NCBI RefSeq assembly: GCF_029855045.1
Contig: NZ_CP123228.1
Location: 1,178,001 to 1,242,000, forward strand
Source: Piscinibacter sp. XHJ-5
GTDB lineage: Bacteria; Pseudomonadota; Gammaproteobacteria; Burkholderiales; Burkholderiaceae_C
DNA length: 64,000 nt
Direction: 5' to 3'
Both the position numbers and the translations under genes were made by a program. This document shows, one piece after another, positions 29,243-38,160 of the stretch; the first letter of the stretch is position 1, and each line of letters begins with the position of its first letter. The notes beneath the pieces were generated by a model, which saw nothing but the letters and a program-made list of their open reading frames with translations, was not told the origin of the DNA and searched no databases.

Positions 29243-30690
29243 CCGACGACGGCGTAGCGCTGCAGGGTTCTCTCCCGCGCCTCCTCGTGCATCACGATCG
29301 GTGGCGTATAGCCGTCGACGGCCACCCCGGCCTCCCATGGCGCATGGACCAGCGTGTCGGGCAGTGATGCGAGCTGCGGCAGGTAGCGCCGGATGAACTT
29401 GCCCTGCGGGTCGAAGCGGCGGCTTTGCAGCACCGGGTTGAAGATGCGAAACCACGGCTGCGCGTCGCAGCCGGTGCCCGCCGCCCACTGCCAGCCGCCA
29501 TTGTTCGACGCGAGCTCGTAGTCGATCAGGTGATCGGCGAAGTACTGCTCGCCGCGGCGCCAGTCGATGCCGAGGTCCTTCACGAGAAAGCTCGCCGTCA
29601 CCATGCGCAGCCGGTTGTGCATGTAGCCGGTGCCGTTGATCTGCGCCATCGCCGCGTCGACCAGCGGATAGCCCGTTCGGCCCTCGCACCAGGCCGCGAA
29701 CAGCGTGTCGGCGCGCTGGCCTCGCTCCCAGCGGATCGCGTCGTATGCAGGCTTGAAGGCGCGGCCGACGACGTGCGGATGGTGGTGCAGCAGCTGCTGG
29801 TAGAACTCGCGCCAGATCAGCTCCGACAGCCACACTGCCGCGCCGCGCGATCCCGCCTGCATGCGCTCCCAGGCCTCGCGCACGAGCCTGCGTACCGAGA
29901 TCGTGCCGAAGCGCAGGTGCACGGACAGGTAGCTCGGCCCCTTCCGCGCCGGGAAATCGCGTGCGGTGTCGTAGTCGTCGATGCGGTGCAGGAAGTCGAC
30001 GAGCAGCGCATGGGCGCCGTCCGAGCCGGCCGGCAGCCGCAGCGCGTGCAGGTTCGTCGTCTCGAAGCCGATCGCCTGCAGCGTGGGAGGCGGCGCCGCG
30101 AGCTCGGGCGGTACCGCCGCCAGCGCCGAGGCATGCCTGGCGACCGTGTGGGGCTCGAGGCGGTAGGTATCGAGCTGCTTCAGCCAGGCCTTCTTGTAAG
30201 GCGTGAAGACGCTGTAGGGGCGACCGCCGGCCGTCAACAGCTCGCTGCGCTCGAACACCACGTGGTCCTTGCTCGTGTGGAAGGCGATCCCGGCGTCCGC
30301 CAGCGCGCCGCGCACCGCGGCATCGCGTTCGAGCGCTGCGGGGTCGTCGTCGTGGTTGGCATAGACGGCCTGGACTTGCAGCATCCGCGCCAGGCGCGGG
30401 ATCTCCTCGCGCGCGACGGCGTGGCGGACGATGAGCCCGGCGTGTCCACCCTGCGCCGCGGCCAGCGCCGCGATCTGCGCGTCCAGGTCGGCGAGGCTGT
30501 CGACGATGAACTCGACGCGCCGGTCCGCGCGCAGCCCGCGCTGCAGCAGCGGATCGAGGATGTGTCGGTCGAGCACGAACACGCACCACACGCGGCGCGC
30601 GGCCCGCAGCGCATGCGACAGCGCGGCATGGTCGTCGGCACGCAAGTCGCGGCGAAACCAGACCATCGCGGCACCCAGCGCATCGTCCAT
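29239..30690 (-). CDS. phrB: Deoxyribodipyrimidine photolyase (cryptochrome/photolyase family)
   Basis: A light-driven DNA repair enzyme that splits cyclobutane pyrimidine dimers using FAD. The N-terminal antenna-binding domain begins AMVWFRRDLRADDHAAL. The FAD domain shows GRTGYPLVDAAMAQINGTGYMHNRLRM, the DYELASNNGGWQWAAGTG loop and PWFRIFNPVLQSRRFDP. I chose ATG 30690 (483 residues); earlier in-frame Met codons add non-family sequence and run into the divergent algH. It appears to be a class I enzyme with a possible antenna cofactor, not identified here. Confidence 0.94.
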   Translation of the reverse strand: MDDALGAAMVWFRRDLRADDHAALSHALRAARRVWCVFVLDRHILDPLLQRGLRADRRVEFIVDSLADLDAQIAALAAAQGGHAGLIVRHAVAREEIPRLARMLQVQAVYANHDDDPAALERDAAVRGALADAGIAFHTSKDHVVFERSELLTAGGRPYSVFTPYKKAWLKQLDTYRLEPHTVARHASALAAVPPELAAPPPTLQAIGFETTNLHALRLPAGSDGAHALLVDFLHRIDDYDTARDFPARKGPSYLSVHLRFGTISVRRLVREAWERMQAGSRGAAVWLSELIWREFYQQLLHHHPHVVGRAFKPAYDAIRWERGQRADTLFAAWCEGRTGYPLVDAAMAQINGTGYMHNRLRMVTASFLVKDLGIDWRRGEQYFADHLIDYELASNNGGWQWAAGTGCDAQPWFRIFNPVLQSRRFDPQGKFIRRYLPQLASLPDTLVHAPWEAGVAVDGYTPPIVMHEEARERTLQRYAVVG

Positions 30691-30712
30691 GCCGTCCAGT
30701 CTGCCGCAGGAA

Positions 30713-30718
30713 TAAAAT
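30713..30718 (+). promoter_or_regulatory. Candidate -10 box of algH operon, directly before the start codon
   Basis: TAAAAT is followed by GCGCGC and the algH ATG (30725), a 6-base gap. A CAGGA motif is about 15 bases from the ATG, too far to serve as a ribosome site. The 34-base divergent spacer shared with the photolyase leaves no room for a long leader. Confidence 0.45.
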
Positions 30719-30724
30719 GCGCGC

Positions 30725-31303
30725 ATGTCCTCCGGCGGTATCAACCTCACCAACCACTTCCTGATCGCCATGCCGGGTCTGGCGGGCGACATGTTCGCCG
30801 GCAGCGTCATCTACCTGTGCGAGCACACCGACAAGGGTGCGCTGGGACTGGTGATCAACAAGCCGATCGACATCAAGCTGAAGAACCTGTTCGAGAAGGT
30901 GGAGCTCACGCTCGACCGCGACGACCTGGCCGAGGAGCCGGTGTTCTTCGGCGGCCCGGTGCAAACCGAGCGTGGCTTCGTGCTGCACGAAAGGCTGGAC
31001 GGCGACGGCGGCCACTACAACTCGTCGCTGCAGATTCCAGGCGGCCTCGAGATGACCACCAGCAAGGATGTGCTGGAGGCGCTGTCGCACGGCGCGGGTC
31101 CGAAGAAGGTGCTGGTCACCCTCGGCTACAGCGGCTGGGGCGCCGGTCAGCTCGAAGACGAGATGAAGCGCAACAGCTGGATCAACGTCGGCGCGCAGCC
31201 GGAGATCATCTTCGACACGCCGGTCGAGCAGCGCTACGACAGGGCGCTGTCCCTGCTGGGCATCGACCCGCGCATGCTGAGCCAGGAGGCGGGACACGCA
31301 TGA
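30725..31303 (+). CDS. algH: AlgH/YqgE (UPF0301) family protein
   Basis: A 192-residue member of the YqgE/AlgH family: LTNHFLIAMPGLAGDMFAGSVIYLCEH, GALGLVINKP and PVFFGGPVQTERGFVLH are all characteristic. AlgH was named for an effect on alginate gene expression in Pseudomonas, but the biochemical role is unsettled. It heads the algH-ruvX-pyrR-pyrB-pyrC' operon, a conserved order in beta- and gammaproteobacteria, with four-base overlaps joining the first four genes. Confidence 0.93.
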   Translation: MSSGGINLTNHFLIAMPGLAGDMFAGSVIYLCEHTDKGALGLVINKPIDIKLKNLFEKVELTLDRDDLAEEPVFFGGPVQTERGFVLHERLDGDGGHYNSSLQIPGGLEMTTSKDVLEALSHGAGPKKVLVTLGYSGWGAGQLEDEMKRNSWINVGAQPEIIFDTPVEQRYDRALSLLGIDPRMLSQEAGHA

Positions 31304-31710
31304 GCGCGTTGCCGCCCATGCCTTCCGCTCACCGCACCTTCCTCGCTTTCGATTTCGGCACGCACCGCGTGGGCGTGGCATCGGGCAACACCGTGACGCG
31401 CACCGCGCAGCCGCTGCGCACCATCGCTGCCACCGGTGCGCCGCGCTTCGACACCATCGCCCGGCTCGTGGCCGAGTGGAAACCCGATGCGCTGGTCGTC
31501 GGCGTGCCCTTTCACCCGGACGGCGCGGCACACGACAATACCGGGCGCGCGCGGCGCTTCGCGCGCCAGCTGCACGGCCGCTTCCACCTCCCCGTGCACG
31601 AGGTCGACGAGCGGTACACGACCACCGAGGCGCAAGCGGCGGGCGCGGCCGACGCCGATGGGGCGGCGGCGGCCATCATCCTCGAGCAATTCTTGAGAAC
31701 CTTGCCATGA
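31300..31710 (+). CDS. ruvX: Putative Holliday junction resolvase RuvX (YqgF)
   Basis: A 136-residue RNase H-fold protein with the catalytic Asp in [27 protein letters not shown] and the Glu of [11 protein letters not shown]. YqgF has been linked to pre-16S rRNA 5' processing as well as junction resolution. ATG 31300 overlaps the algH stop and its own stop overlaps pyrR. Confidence 0.94.
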   Translation: MSALPPMPSAHRTFLAFDFGTHRVGVASGNTVTRTAQPLRTIAATGAPRFDTIARLVAEWKPDALVVGVPFHPDGAAHDNTGRARRFARQLHGRFHLPVHEVDERYTTTEAQAAGAADADGAAAAIILEQFLRTLP

Positions 31711-32210
31711 GCACTCTTCACCTCGACGCCGAAGCGCTGTACCGCGACCTGGTCGGCGGCGTGCGCAGCCTGCTGCAGGACAACGCGGCGCTGGTCGGCA
31801 TCTGGTCCGGCGGCGCCTGGCTTGCCGAGCGCCTGCAGCGCGAGCTGAAGCTCGACGGCGAGCCGGGCGTCATCTCCAGCGCGCTGCACCGCGACGACTT
31901 CGACAAGCGCGGCCTCACCGCGGGCGCCGGCCAGACCCGCCTGCCCTTCGAGGTGGAGGGCCGCCACATCGTGCTGATCGACGACGTGCTCTACACCGGG
32001 CGCACGACGCGCGCGGTGATCAACGAGCTGTTCGATTTCGGCCGGCCGGCGAGCGTGACGCTGGCGGTGCTGGTGGACCGCGGCGGGCGAGAGCTGCCGA
32101 TCCAGCCGGCCTATTCGGCCGCGCGCGTCACGCTGCCGCCGCAGCGCCGGCTCTCGCTGGTGCGCGACGACAGCGGCCGCTTCAGCTTCAACATCGAGGA
32201 AGGCGAATGA
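31707..32210 (+). CDS. pyrR: Bifunctional pyr operon regulator/uracil phosphoribosyltransferase PyrR
   Basis: A 167-residue type I PRTase with the PRPP motif [17 protein letters not shown] and GGRELPIQ. In Bacillus PyrR binds mRNA to attenuate pyr genes; in proteobacteria it is often only associated with the operon. I see no anti-terminator/terminator pair ahead of pyrR or pyrB here, since genes overlap by four bases, so RNA-level control at this site is doubtful. Uracil PRTase activity is likely. Confidence 0.93.
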   Translation: MSTLHLDAEALYRDLVGGVRSLLQDNAALVGIWSGGAWLAERLQRELKLDGEPGVISSALHRDDFDKRGLTAGAGQTRLPFEVEGRHIVLIDDVLYTGRTTRAVINELFDFGRPASVTLAVLVDRGGRELPIQPAYSAARVTLPPQRRLSLVRDDSGRFSFNIEEGE

Positions 32211-33172
32211 TGCCGTCGCGCCGAAACCCCCAGCTCAACAAGCACGGCGAGCTGATCCACCTGCTGTCGATCGAGGGCCTGCCGCGCGCAGTGATCCACC
32301 AGATCCTGGACACCGCGGGCACCTTCCTGAGCGTCAATGAGCGCGAAGTGAAGAAGGTGCCGCTGCTTCGCGGCAAAAGCGTGTTCAACCTGTTCTTCGA
32401 GAACAGCACGCGCACCCGCACCACGTTCGAGATCGCTGCCAAGCGTCTTTCGGCCGACGTCATCAACCTCGACATCGCGCGCTCCTCCACCGCAAAAGGC
32501 GAAAGCCTGCTCGACACCATCGCCAACCTGTCGGCGATGCACGCCGACATGTTCGTCGTGCGCCACGGCGAGAGCGGTGCGCCCTACCTGATCGCGCAGC
32601 ACTGCGCACCGCACGTGCACGTGGTCAACGCGGGCGATGGCCGCCATGCGCACCCGACCCAGGGCCTGCTCGACATGTACACGATCCGGCACTACAAGCA
32701 GGACTTCACCGGGCTCACGGTCGCGATCGTGGGCGACATCGTGCATTCGCGCGTGGCCCGCTCCGACATCCATGCCCTGACCACGCTCGGCGTGCCCGAG
32801 GTGCGCGCGGTGGGGCCCAAGACGCTGGTGCCCGGCGATCTTCGCGAGATGGGAGTGCGCGTGTGCCACGACATGGCCGAAGGCATCCGTGGCGCCGATG
32901 TGATCATCATGCTGCGGCTGCAGAACGAGCGCATGAGCGGCGCGATGCTGCCCAGCGCCGGCGAGTTCTTCAAGAACTACGGCCTCACCGAGGACAAGCT
33001 CGCGATGGCCAAGCCCGACGCCATCGTCATGCACCCGGGGCCGATCAACCGCGGGGTCGAAATCGACTCGTCGGTCGCCGACGGCAAGCAGAGCGTCATC
33101 CTGCCGCAAGTCACCTTCGGCATCGCGGTGCGCATGGCGGTGATGTCGACCATCGCCGGAAACGTGGCCTGA
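32207..33172 (+). CDS. pyrB: Aspartate carbamoyltransferase catalytic subunit
   Basis: ATCase joins carbamoyl phosphate and aspartate in pyrimidine synthesis. The 321-residue protein has [13 protein letters not shown] (carbamoyl phosphate loop), [12 protein letters not shown] and [12 protein letters not shown] for the aspartate side. Start at ATG 32207 overlaps pyrR; a second Met follows immediately. No pyrI regulatory gene is present. Instead the next gene encodes an inactive dihydroorotase, the arrangement seen where ATCase needs a PyrC' partner for assembly. Confidence 0.96.
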   Translation: MMPSRRNPQLNKHGELIHLLSIEGLPRAVIHQILDTAGTFLSVNEREVKKVPLLRGKSVFNLFFENSTRTRTTFEIAAKRLSADVINLDIARSSTAKGESLLDTIANLSAMHADMFVVRHGESGAPYLIAQHCAPHVHVVNAGDGRHAHPTQGLLDMYTIRHYKQDFTGLTVAIVGDIVHSRVARSDIHALTTLGVPEVRAVGPKTLVPGDLREMGVRVCHDMAEGIRGADVIIMLRLQNERMSGAMLPSAGEFFKNYGLTEDKLAMAKPDAIVMHPGPINRGVEIDSSVADGKQSVILPQVTFGIAVRMAVMSTIAGNVA

Positions 33173-33183
33173 GGCACACGCAT

Positions 33184-34479
33184 ATGAAGATCCTGATCCA
33201 GAACGGCCGCGTCATCGATCCGGCCTCGGGCCGCGACGAGACGGCCGACATCGCCATCGCCGCGGGGCGCATCGTGTCCATCGGTGCGTCCAACCGCGAC
33301 TTCCACCCCAATCGCACCATCGATGCAAGCGGTCTGGTCGTCGCGCCGGGGCTGGTGGACCTCGCGGTGCGGCTGCGCGAGCCGGGGCACGAGCACGAAG
33401 GCATGCTGGAGAGCGAGATGGCGGCTGCAGTGGCCGGCGGGGTCACCAGCCTGGTGTGCCTGCCTGACACCGACCCCGTGCTCGACGAGCCCGGCCTCGT
33501 CGAGATGCTGAAGTTCCGGGCGCGCAACCTGAACCAGGCGCACGTGTATCCGCTGGGCGCGCTGACCCGCGGTCTGGCGGGCGAGGTGCTCACCGAGATG
33601 GCCGAGCTCACCGAGGCCGGCTGCGTCGGCTTCTCGCAGGCCGAGGTGCCGGTCAAGGACACGCTGGTGCTGCACCGGGCGCTGCAGTACGCGGCCACCT
33701 TCGGCTACACCACCTGGCTGAGGCCGCAGGATGCCTTCCTCGGAACCGGCGTCGCGGCCAAGGGGCCGCTGGCCACGCGCATGGGCTTGTCCGGCGTGCC
33801 GGTGATTGCCGAGACCATCGCCCTGAACACCATCTTCGAGCTGGTGCGCGACACCCAGGCCCGTGTGCACCTGTGCCGGCTCAGCAGCGCCGCCGGCATC
33901 GAGCTCGTGCGCCGCGCCAAGGCCGAGGGGCTGCCGATCACCTGCGACGTCGGCGTGAACCACGTGCACCTCACCGACGTCGACATCGGCTACTTCGACG
34001 CGGCGATGCGGCTGACGCCGCCGCTGCGCCAGCAGCGCGACCGCGACGCGATTCGCACCGGTCTCGCCGACGGCACCATAGACGCGCTGGTCAGCGACCA
34101 CACCCCGGTCGACGAGGACATGAAGACGCTTCCGTTCGCAGAGGCCGAACCCGGGGCGACCGCGCTCGAGCTGCTGCTCGGCCTCGCGCTGCGCTGGGGC
34201 GAAGAGACGCAGCAGCCGCTGGCCCGAACGCTCGCCAAGCTGACCAGCGCGCCGGTCCACGTGATGGGCGAGTCGCTGGGATCGCTGGCGTCCAGCGCAG
34301 GCAAGCTGGTCGCCGGCGGCGTGGCCGACCTGTGCCTGTTCGATCCGGGCGAGCGCTGGGTGGTCGAGCCGCGCCGCCTGAAGAGCCAGGGCAAGCACAC
34401 GCCGTTCGCCGGCCACGAGCTGCCCGGCCGCGTGAAGTGCACGCTGGTGTCGGGCAACGTCGCACACGAGGCGGCCTGA
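33184..34479 (+). CDS. pyrC': Dihydroorotase-like protein lacking metal ligands (PyrC', ATCase partner)
   Basis: A 431-residue amidohydrolase-fold protein of the class I dihydroorotase family. The zinc motif that should read D-x-H-x-H-L-R is D59-L-A-V-R-L-R (VDLAVRLREPG): Ala61 and Arg63 replace both His ligands. The usual substrate-binding His segment is also altered (LRPQDAF). SDHTP near the end is kept. In Pseudomonas an equivalent non-catalytic PyrC' is needed to assemble ATCase, and the gene directly follows pyrB here. Catalytic dihydroorotase must therefore be encoded elsewhere. Start ATG 33184, 11 bases after pyrB. Confidence 0.9.
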   Translation: MKILIQNGRVIDPASGRDETADIAIAAGRIVSIGASNRDFHPNRTIDASGLVVAPGLVDLAVRLREPGHEHEGMLESEMAAAVAGGVTSLVCLPDTDPVLDEPGLVEMLKFRARNLNQAHVYPLGALTRGLAGEVLTEMAELTEAGCVGFSQAEVPVKDTLVLHRALQYAATFGYTTWLRPQDAFLGTGVAAKGPLATRMGLSGVPVIAETIALNTIFELVRDTQARVHLCRLSSAAGIELVRRAKAEGLPITCDVGVNHVHLTDVDIGYFDAAMRLTPPLRQQRDRDAIRTGLADGTIDALVSDHTPVDEDMKTLPFAEAEPGATALELLLGLALRWGEETQQPLARTLAKLTSAPVHVMGESLGSLASSAGKLVAGGVADLCLFDPGERWVVEPRRLKSQGKHTPFAGHELPGRVKCTLVSGNVAHEAA

Positions 34480-34480
34480 C

Positions 34481-35233
34481 TTGCGTTCGCTGCGCGCCGC
34501 GTGGCGCATCGCCCGCGCTGCCGTGCACCTGCTGCACGGGATGCTGATCGCGGCGCTGCAGTTCCCCTTCCTCGACGACGCTCAGCGGCTGGCGCGCGTC
34601 GGCTGGTGGAGCGCGAAGCTCCTGCGCCTGCTGGGCATTGCGCTGCACACGCAGGGAACGCCGCGCGGCGGGGCGACGCTGGTGGTGGCCAACCACATCT
34701 CGTGGCTCGACATCCTGGCCATCAATGCGGTGCGGCCGGTCCGCTTCGTCTCCAAGGCCGACGTGCGCCACTGGCCGCTGATCGGCTGGCTGGTGGCCTG
34801 TGCCGGGACCCTGTTCATCGAACGCGAGCGCAAGCGCGATGCGCTGCGCGTCGTCCACCAGGTGGCGCAGGCGCTGGCGTCCGGCAAGACCATTGCCGTG
34901 TTTCCCGAAGGGACGACCAGCGATGGCCGCGGGCTGCTCCCGTTCCACGCCAACCTGCTGCAGGCCGCGATCTCCACCGAGACGCCGGTGCAGCCGGTGG
35001 CGCTGCGATTCGCCGATGCGGCGCACGAGGTCAGCGTCGCGGCCGCGTACATCGGCGACACGACGCTCGCGCAATCGGTGTGGGCCATCGTGACCGCCTC
35101 CGGCCTGCGAGCGCACGTGACCTGGCTGCCGCCCGAGGCCGTCGCGCATACCGAGCGCCGCGCGCTTGCGGAGCTTCTGCACCTTCGCATCACGCATGCC
35201 CTGGGCGTGAAAGACTGCCGCTCCACGGCGTGA
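34481..35233 (+). CDS. plsC: 1-acyl-sn-glycerol-3-phosphate acyltransferase
   Basis: PlsC makes phosphatidic acid in the inner membrane. The 250-residue protein has the acyltransferase motif NHISWLD (NHx4D type), FVSKADVRHWP and FPEGTTSDG. A hydrophobic N-terminal anchor (AVHLLHGMLIAALQFPFL) precedes them. Translation seems to start at TTG 34481, one base after the pyrC' stop, pointing to coupling with the pyr operon. A downstream ATG could be used instead, with loss of the anchor. Confidence 0.9.
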   Translation: MRSLRAAWRIARAAVHLLHGMLIAALQFPFLDDAQRLARVGWWSAKLLRLLGIALHTQGTPRGGATLVVANHISWLDILAINAVRPVRFVSKADVRHWPLIGWLVACAGTLFIERERKRDALRVVHQVAQALASGKTIAVFPEGTTSDGRGLLPFHANLLQAAISTETPVQPVALRFADAAHEVSVAAAYIGDTTLAQSVWAIVTASGLRAHVTWLPPEAVAHTERRALAELLHLRITHALGVKDCRSTA

Positions 35234-35370
35234 TGGCCGGAAAAGACGGGGTTCATCGGGGTTTGCCGATGTCCCCGGCTTGCCGATACTGAACCTTCCT
35301 GTTGGAGGTTGGAAAGAAGGAAGCCCGCACGAACCGGCTCCGCTCGTCGGAGTTGCGATCGAGGGCCCGC

Positions 35371-36504
35371 ATGCAACTGCTGAAGCTGGTGCAGAACCTG
35401 GTGAAGCTGGGCGAACCGCTGCCCTGGGGCGTGCGCGATGCTCACGGCAAGCTGCTGTTGGCGCAGGGACATGTCATCGCCGACGCCGCCCAGCTGGGCG
35501 CAATCCTCGAACGCGGCGCCTTCGTCGATGTCGAGGAAGCGCGCGCGGCCGTCAAGCGGGCGGCCGACGCGGAGAAGCAGCGCCAGCAGCAGCGGCCGGT
35601 CAATCTGTTCACGCTGTGGGAGCGCGCGCTGTGGCAGCTCGACCGCCTGCTTCGCAGCACCGGGGAGCCCGGCTTCGACGCGCGCGCAGACGAGCTCGCG
35701 CAGCACGTCATGGCGCTCACCGACCGCGATGCCGACATCGCCATCTACCTGTGCGTGCGGCAGGACCCCAAGCGGCTGTCGATCTACGGCCTCGCCCACG
35801 CCATCCACTGCGCGCTGATCTGCCTGCTCGTGGGCCGTCGTCTCGGCTGGGACGGGCCGATGCTGCTGACCGCAGTGAAGGCTGCGCTCACGATGAACAT
35901 CGCTACGCTGGAACTGCAGGGCCGGCTGGCGGCGCAGGGCGTGCCGCCCACGGCCGCGCAGCGGGCGCTGCTGGCCGAGCATCCAGCCAGGAGCGCCGAG
36001 TTGCTGCGAGCTGCCGGCATCGTCGACGAGCTGTGGCTGGCCGCCGTCTTGCAAAGCCACGAGAGGGCCGATGGCAGCGGCTATCCGAATCGCATCACCG
36101 ACCCGATCGAGCTGGCGCGACTGCTGCGCGGCGTCGACGTGTTCATGGCCAAGATCAGCCCGCGTGCGACACGGGCGCCGATGCCCACGCAGCTGGCGGC
36201 GCGCCAGCTCTTTCAGGAAGAGCAGGGGTCCGCGATCGCGGCCGCCGTCGTCAAGGAGGTGGGGATCTACCCGCCGGGCGAGCTGGTCAGGCTCAAGTCG
36301 GGCGAGCATGCGGTGGTGGTGCGCCGCAGCGTCAACGCCAGCACGCCGATGGCAGCCAGCATCACCGACCGCAGCGGCATGCCGGTGGTCAACACCGTCG
36401 TGCGCGATACGGCCAGGCCCGAGTTCGCCATCGTTGCGGCGGTCAGCGACAAGGGCCTGGTGCTCAGGATGCCGCCGGAGCGCCTTTACGGCCTGCCGGA
36501 ATAA
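35371..36504 (+). CDS. Degenerate HD-GYP domain protein
   Basis: A 377-residue protein resembling c-di-GMP phosphodiesterases of the HD-GYP group. The order fits: an N-terminal PilZ-like or linker part (MQLLKLVQNLVKLGEPLPWG), then the helical HD region (YGLAHAIHCALICLLVGRRLGWDG) and LQSHERADGSGYP. But the HD pair, expected as LHDIGK, reads TMNIAT (residues 174-179), and the first His of HHExxDGxGYP is Ser. GYP is kept. Metal-dependent hydrolysis is therefore unlikely; a c-di-GMP binding or scaffold role is inference. I chose ATG 35371 with GAGG upstream; the frame is open from TTG 35302. Confidence 0.8.
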   Translation: MQLLKLVQNLVKLGEPLPWGVRDAHGKLLLAQGHVIADAAQLGAILERGAFVDVEEARAAVKRAADAEKQRQQQRPVNLFTLWERALWQLDRLLRSTGEPGFDARADELAQHVMALTDRDADIAIYLCVRQDPKRLSIYGLAHAIHCALICLLVGRRLGWDGPMLLTAVKAALTMNIATLELQGRLAAQGVPPTAAQRALLAEHPARSAELLRAAGIVDELWLAAVLQSHERADGSGYPNRITDPIELARLLRGVDVFMAKISPRATRAPMPTQLAARQLFQEEQGSAIAAAVVKEVGIYPPGELVRLKSGEHAVVVRRSVNASTPMAASITDRSGMPVVNTVVRDTARPEFAIVAAVSDKGLVLRMPPERLYGLPE

Positions 36505-36507
36505 CGC

Positions 36508-37242
36508 TCAGGCCTTGCCCTGGTTGGCCACCGCGGCGGCTGCCTTGGCGGCCGCTTCTGCATCGCCGAGGTAGTAGCTCCTGATCGGCTTCAGACCGGC
36601 GTCGAGTTCGTAGACCAGCGGGATGCCGTTCGGGATGTTCAGCCCGACGATGTCGTTGTCGGAGATGTTGTCCAAATACTTGACCAGCGCGCGGATGCTG
36701 TTGCCGTGGGCGGAGATCAGGACGCGCTTGCCGCTCTGGATGGCCGGCGCGAGCTCGCTGTTCCAGTAGGGCAGCACGCGCGCCACGGTGTCCTTCAGGC
36801 ACTCGGTGAGCGGAACCTCGATCCCTGCGTAGCGTTGATCGGCGCGCTCGCTGCGCGGATCGTCGGCTTCGAGCCCTGGCGGTGGCACGTCGTAGCTGCG
36901 GCGCCAGACGAGCACCTGCTGGTCGCCGTATTTCCTGGCCGTCTCGGCCTTGTTCAGCCCCTGCAGGCCGCCGTAGTGCCGCTCGTTGAGGCGCCAGCTC
37001 TTCACCTCGGGCAGCCAGGTGCGATCCATTTCCTCGAGCGCGTACCACAGCGTCCAGATGGCGCGCTTGAGCACCGACGTGTAGGCCACGTCGAAGTCGT
37101 AGCCTTCGGCCTTCAGCAGCCGACCGGCCTGCCGGGCCTGCTCGACGCCGGTGGGCGTCAGGTCCACATCGGTCCAGCCGGTGAAGCGGTTCTCCAGGTT
37201 CCAGGTCGATTCGCCGTGGCGGATGAGGACGAGCTTGTGCAT
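36508..37242 (-). CDS. gpmA: 2,3-bisphosphoglycerate-dependent phosphoglycerate mutase
   Basis: Glycolytic and gluconeogenic interconversion of 3- and 2-phosphoglycerate. The 244-residue product has the phospho-His motif [25 protein letters not shown] and the second catalytic His in [14 protein letters not shown] 37242 starts the family-typical [12 protein letters not shown]; earlier frame extension is spurious. It ends 3 bases from the convergent HD-GYP-like gene and is divergent from the rhodanese gene. Confidence 0.96.
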   Translation of the reverse strand: MHKLVLIRHGESTWNLENRFTGWTDVDLTPTGVEQARQAGRLLKAEGYDFDVAYTSVLKRAIWTLWYALEEMDRTWLPEVKSWRLNERHYGGLQGLNKAETARKYGDQQVLVWRRSYDVPPPGLEADDPRSERADQRYAGIEVPLTECLKDTVARVLPYWNSELAPAIQSGKRVLISAHGNSIRALVKYLDNISDNDIVGLNIPNGIPLVYELDAGLKPIRSYYLGDAEAAAKAAAAVANQGKA

Positions 37243-37267
37243 GGGGCAGGGTGGGAGTGGGCCTGGA

Positions 37268-37297
37268 AAAGCCCGCAATTCTATAATCTGCGGCTTT
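37268..37297. promoter_or_regulatory. Candidate divergent promoter with inverted repeat (gpmA / rhodanese)
   Basis: TATAAT (37282-37287) is a perfect -10 hexamer for the rhodanese gene. On the other strand the same region offers TTATAG toward gpmA. The box is flanked by an imperfect inverted repeat, AAAGCC(C)GCA on the left and TGCGGCTTT on the right, which could be an operator or just a stem. -35 matches are weak on both sides. Confidence 0.4.
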
Positions 37298-37329
37298 GCC
37301 ACCAGGCGATATCAACCCCGGGCCGCGAC

Positions 37330-37743
37330 GTGAAGTTCTTCATCGACAACTGGTTTCTGTTCCTCGCCGCGGCCACATCGGGCGGGCTGCTGCTGTGGCC
37401 GCTGCTGCAGCGCGGCGTCACGGGTCCCAAGCTCAGCCCCAGCGAAGCGGTGATGCTCATCAACCGCGAGAAGGCGCAGCTGATCGACGTCAGCGAGCCG
37501 GCCGAATACGCCGCGGGCCATGCGGCCGGCGCGAAGAACGTGCCGCTGGCGAACCTCGAGACCTCCGGCGAGCTGCCGAAGAACAAGGCCTTGCCGCTCG
37601 TGGTGTTGTGCCCGACCGGCGCGCGCGCCGCGCGGGCCGTCGGTATCCTGCAAAAACTGGGATACGAAAACAGCCGCGCACTGGCGGGCGGCTTCGCCGC
37701 ATGGCGCGAAGCCAATCTGCCGGTCGAAAAGTCGGCGGCCTGA
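37330..37743 (+). CDS. Membrane-anchored rhodanese-domain protein
   Basis: A 137-residue protein with one N-terminal membrane helix (FIDNWFLFLAAATSGGLLLWPLL) and a rhodanese domain containing LIDVSEPAEYAAGHAAGAKNVP and the active-site Cys in VVLCPTGARAARA. It could carry sulfane sulfur; the acceptor is unknown. Start appears to be GTG 37330. It is followed 21 bases later by grxC, then secB and gpsA, a grouping also known in other proteobacteria. Confidence 0.88.
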   Translation: MKFFIDNWFLFLAAATSGGLLLWPLLQRGVTGPKLSPSEAVMLINREKAQLIDVSEPAEYAAGHAAGAKNVPLANLETSGELPKNKALPLVVLCPTGARAARAVGILQKLGYENSRALAGGFAAWREANLPVEKSAA

Positions 37744-37764
37744 TTCCGGTCCCGAGGTACAAGA

Positions 37765-38031
37765 ATGGCCCACGTGAAGATGTACACCACGCAGGTATGC
37801 CCGTACTGCATACGCGCCAAGATGCTTCTCAAGCAGCGCGGCGTGCACGAGATCGAAGAGATCCGCGTGGACCTGAACCCCGCCGAGCGGCAGACCATGA
37901 TGCAGGTGACAGGCCGCCGGACCGTGCCGCAGATCTTCATCGGCGACATGCATGTCGGCGGCTGCGATGACCTCATCGCACTCGACCAGCGCGGCGGCCT
38001 CGCGCCGCTGCTGAACGGCGGCGCGGCCTAG
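37765..38031 (+). CDS. grxC: Glutaredoxin 3
   Basis: An 88-residue glutaredoxin with the dithiol active site Cys12-Pro-Tyr-Cys15 (TQVCPYCIRAK), the cis-Pro motif GRRTVPQIFI and GGCDDLIAL for glutathione contact. It reduces disulfides and protein-glutathione mixed disulfides with glutathione. Position between the rhodanese gene and secB suggests one transcript. Confidence 0.95.
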   Translation: MAHVKMYTTQVCPYCIRAKMLLKQRGVHEIEEIRVDLNPAERQTMMQVTGRRTVPQIFIGDMHVGGCDDLIALDQRGGLAPLLNGGAA

Positions 38032-38160
38032 TCTCACCCCGGTCTTTTTCCCCTTCTGCGCTCATCGATGCGGCGGCCGGCGCGTCATGGTGCTCGTTCA
38101 TAATTCGCCCTCCAGCCCGCCCATCCCCGCCGCGGGCTTTCTTTCGACTGCGAGACCGCC

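Noticed and set aside
28049..31531. A very long minus-strand frame spanning several genes
   Set aside because: It crosses the coding regions of chpA, the GGDEF gene, the photolyase and ruvX in the wrong frame, and carries no recognisable domain.
31600..32206. PyrR-type RNA attenuator ahead of pyrB
   Set aside because: ruvX, pyrR and pyrB overlap by four bases, leaving no leader, and I see no terminator/anti-terminator pair.
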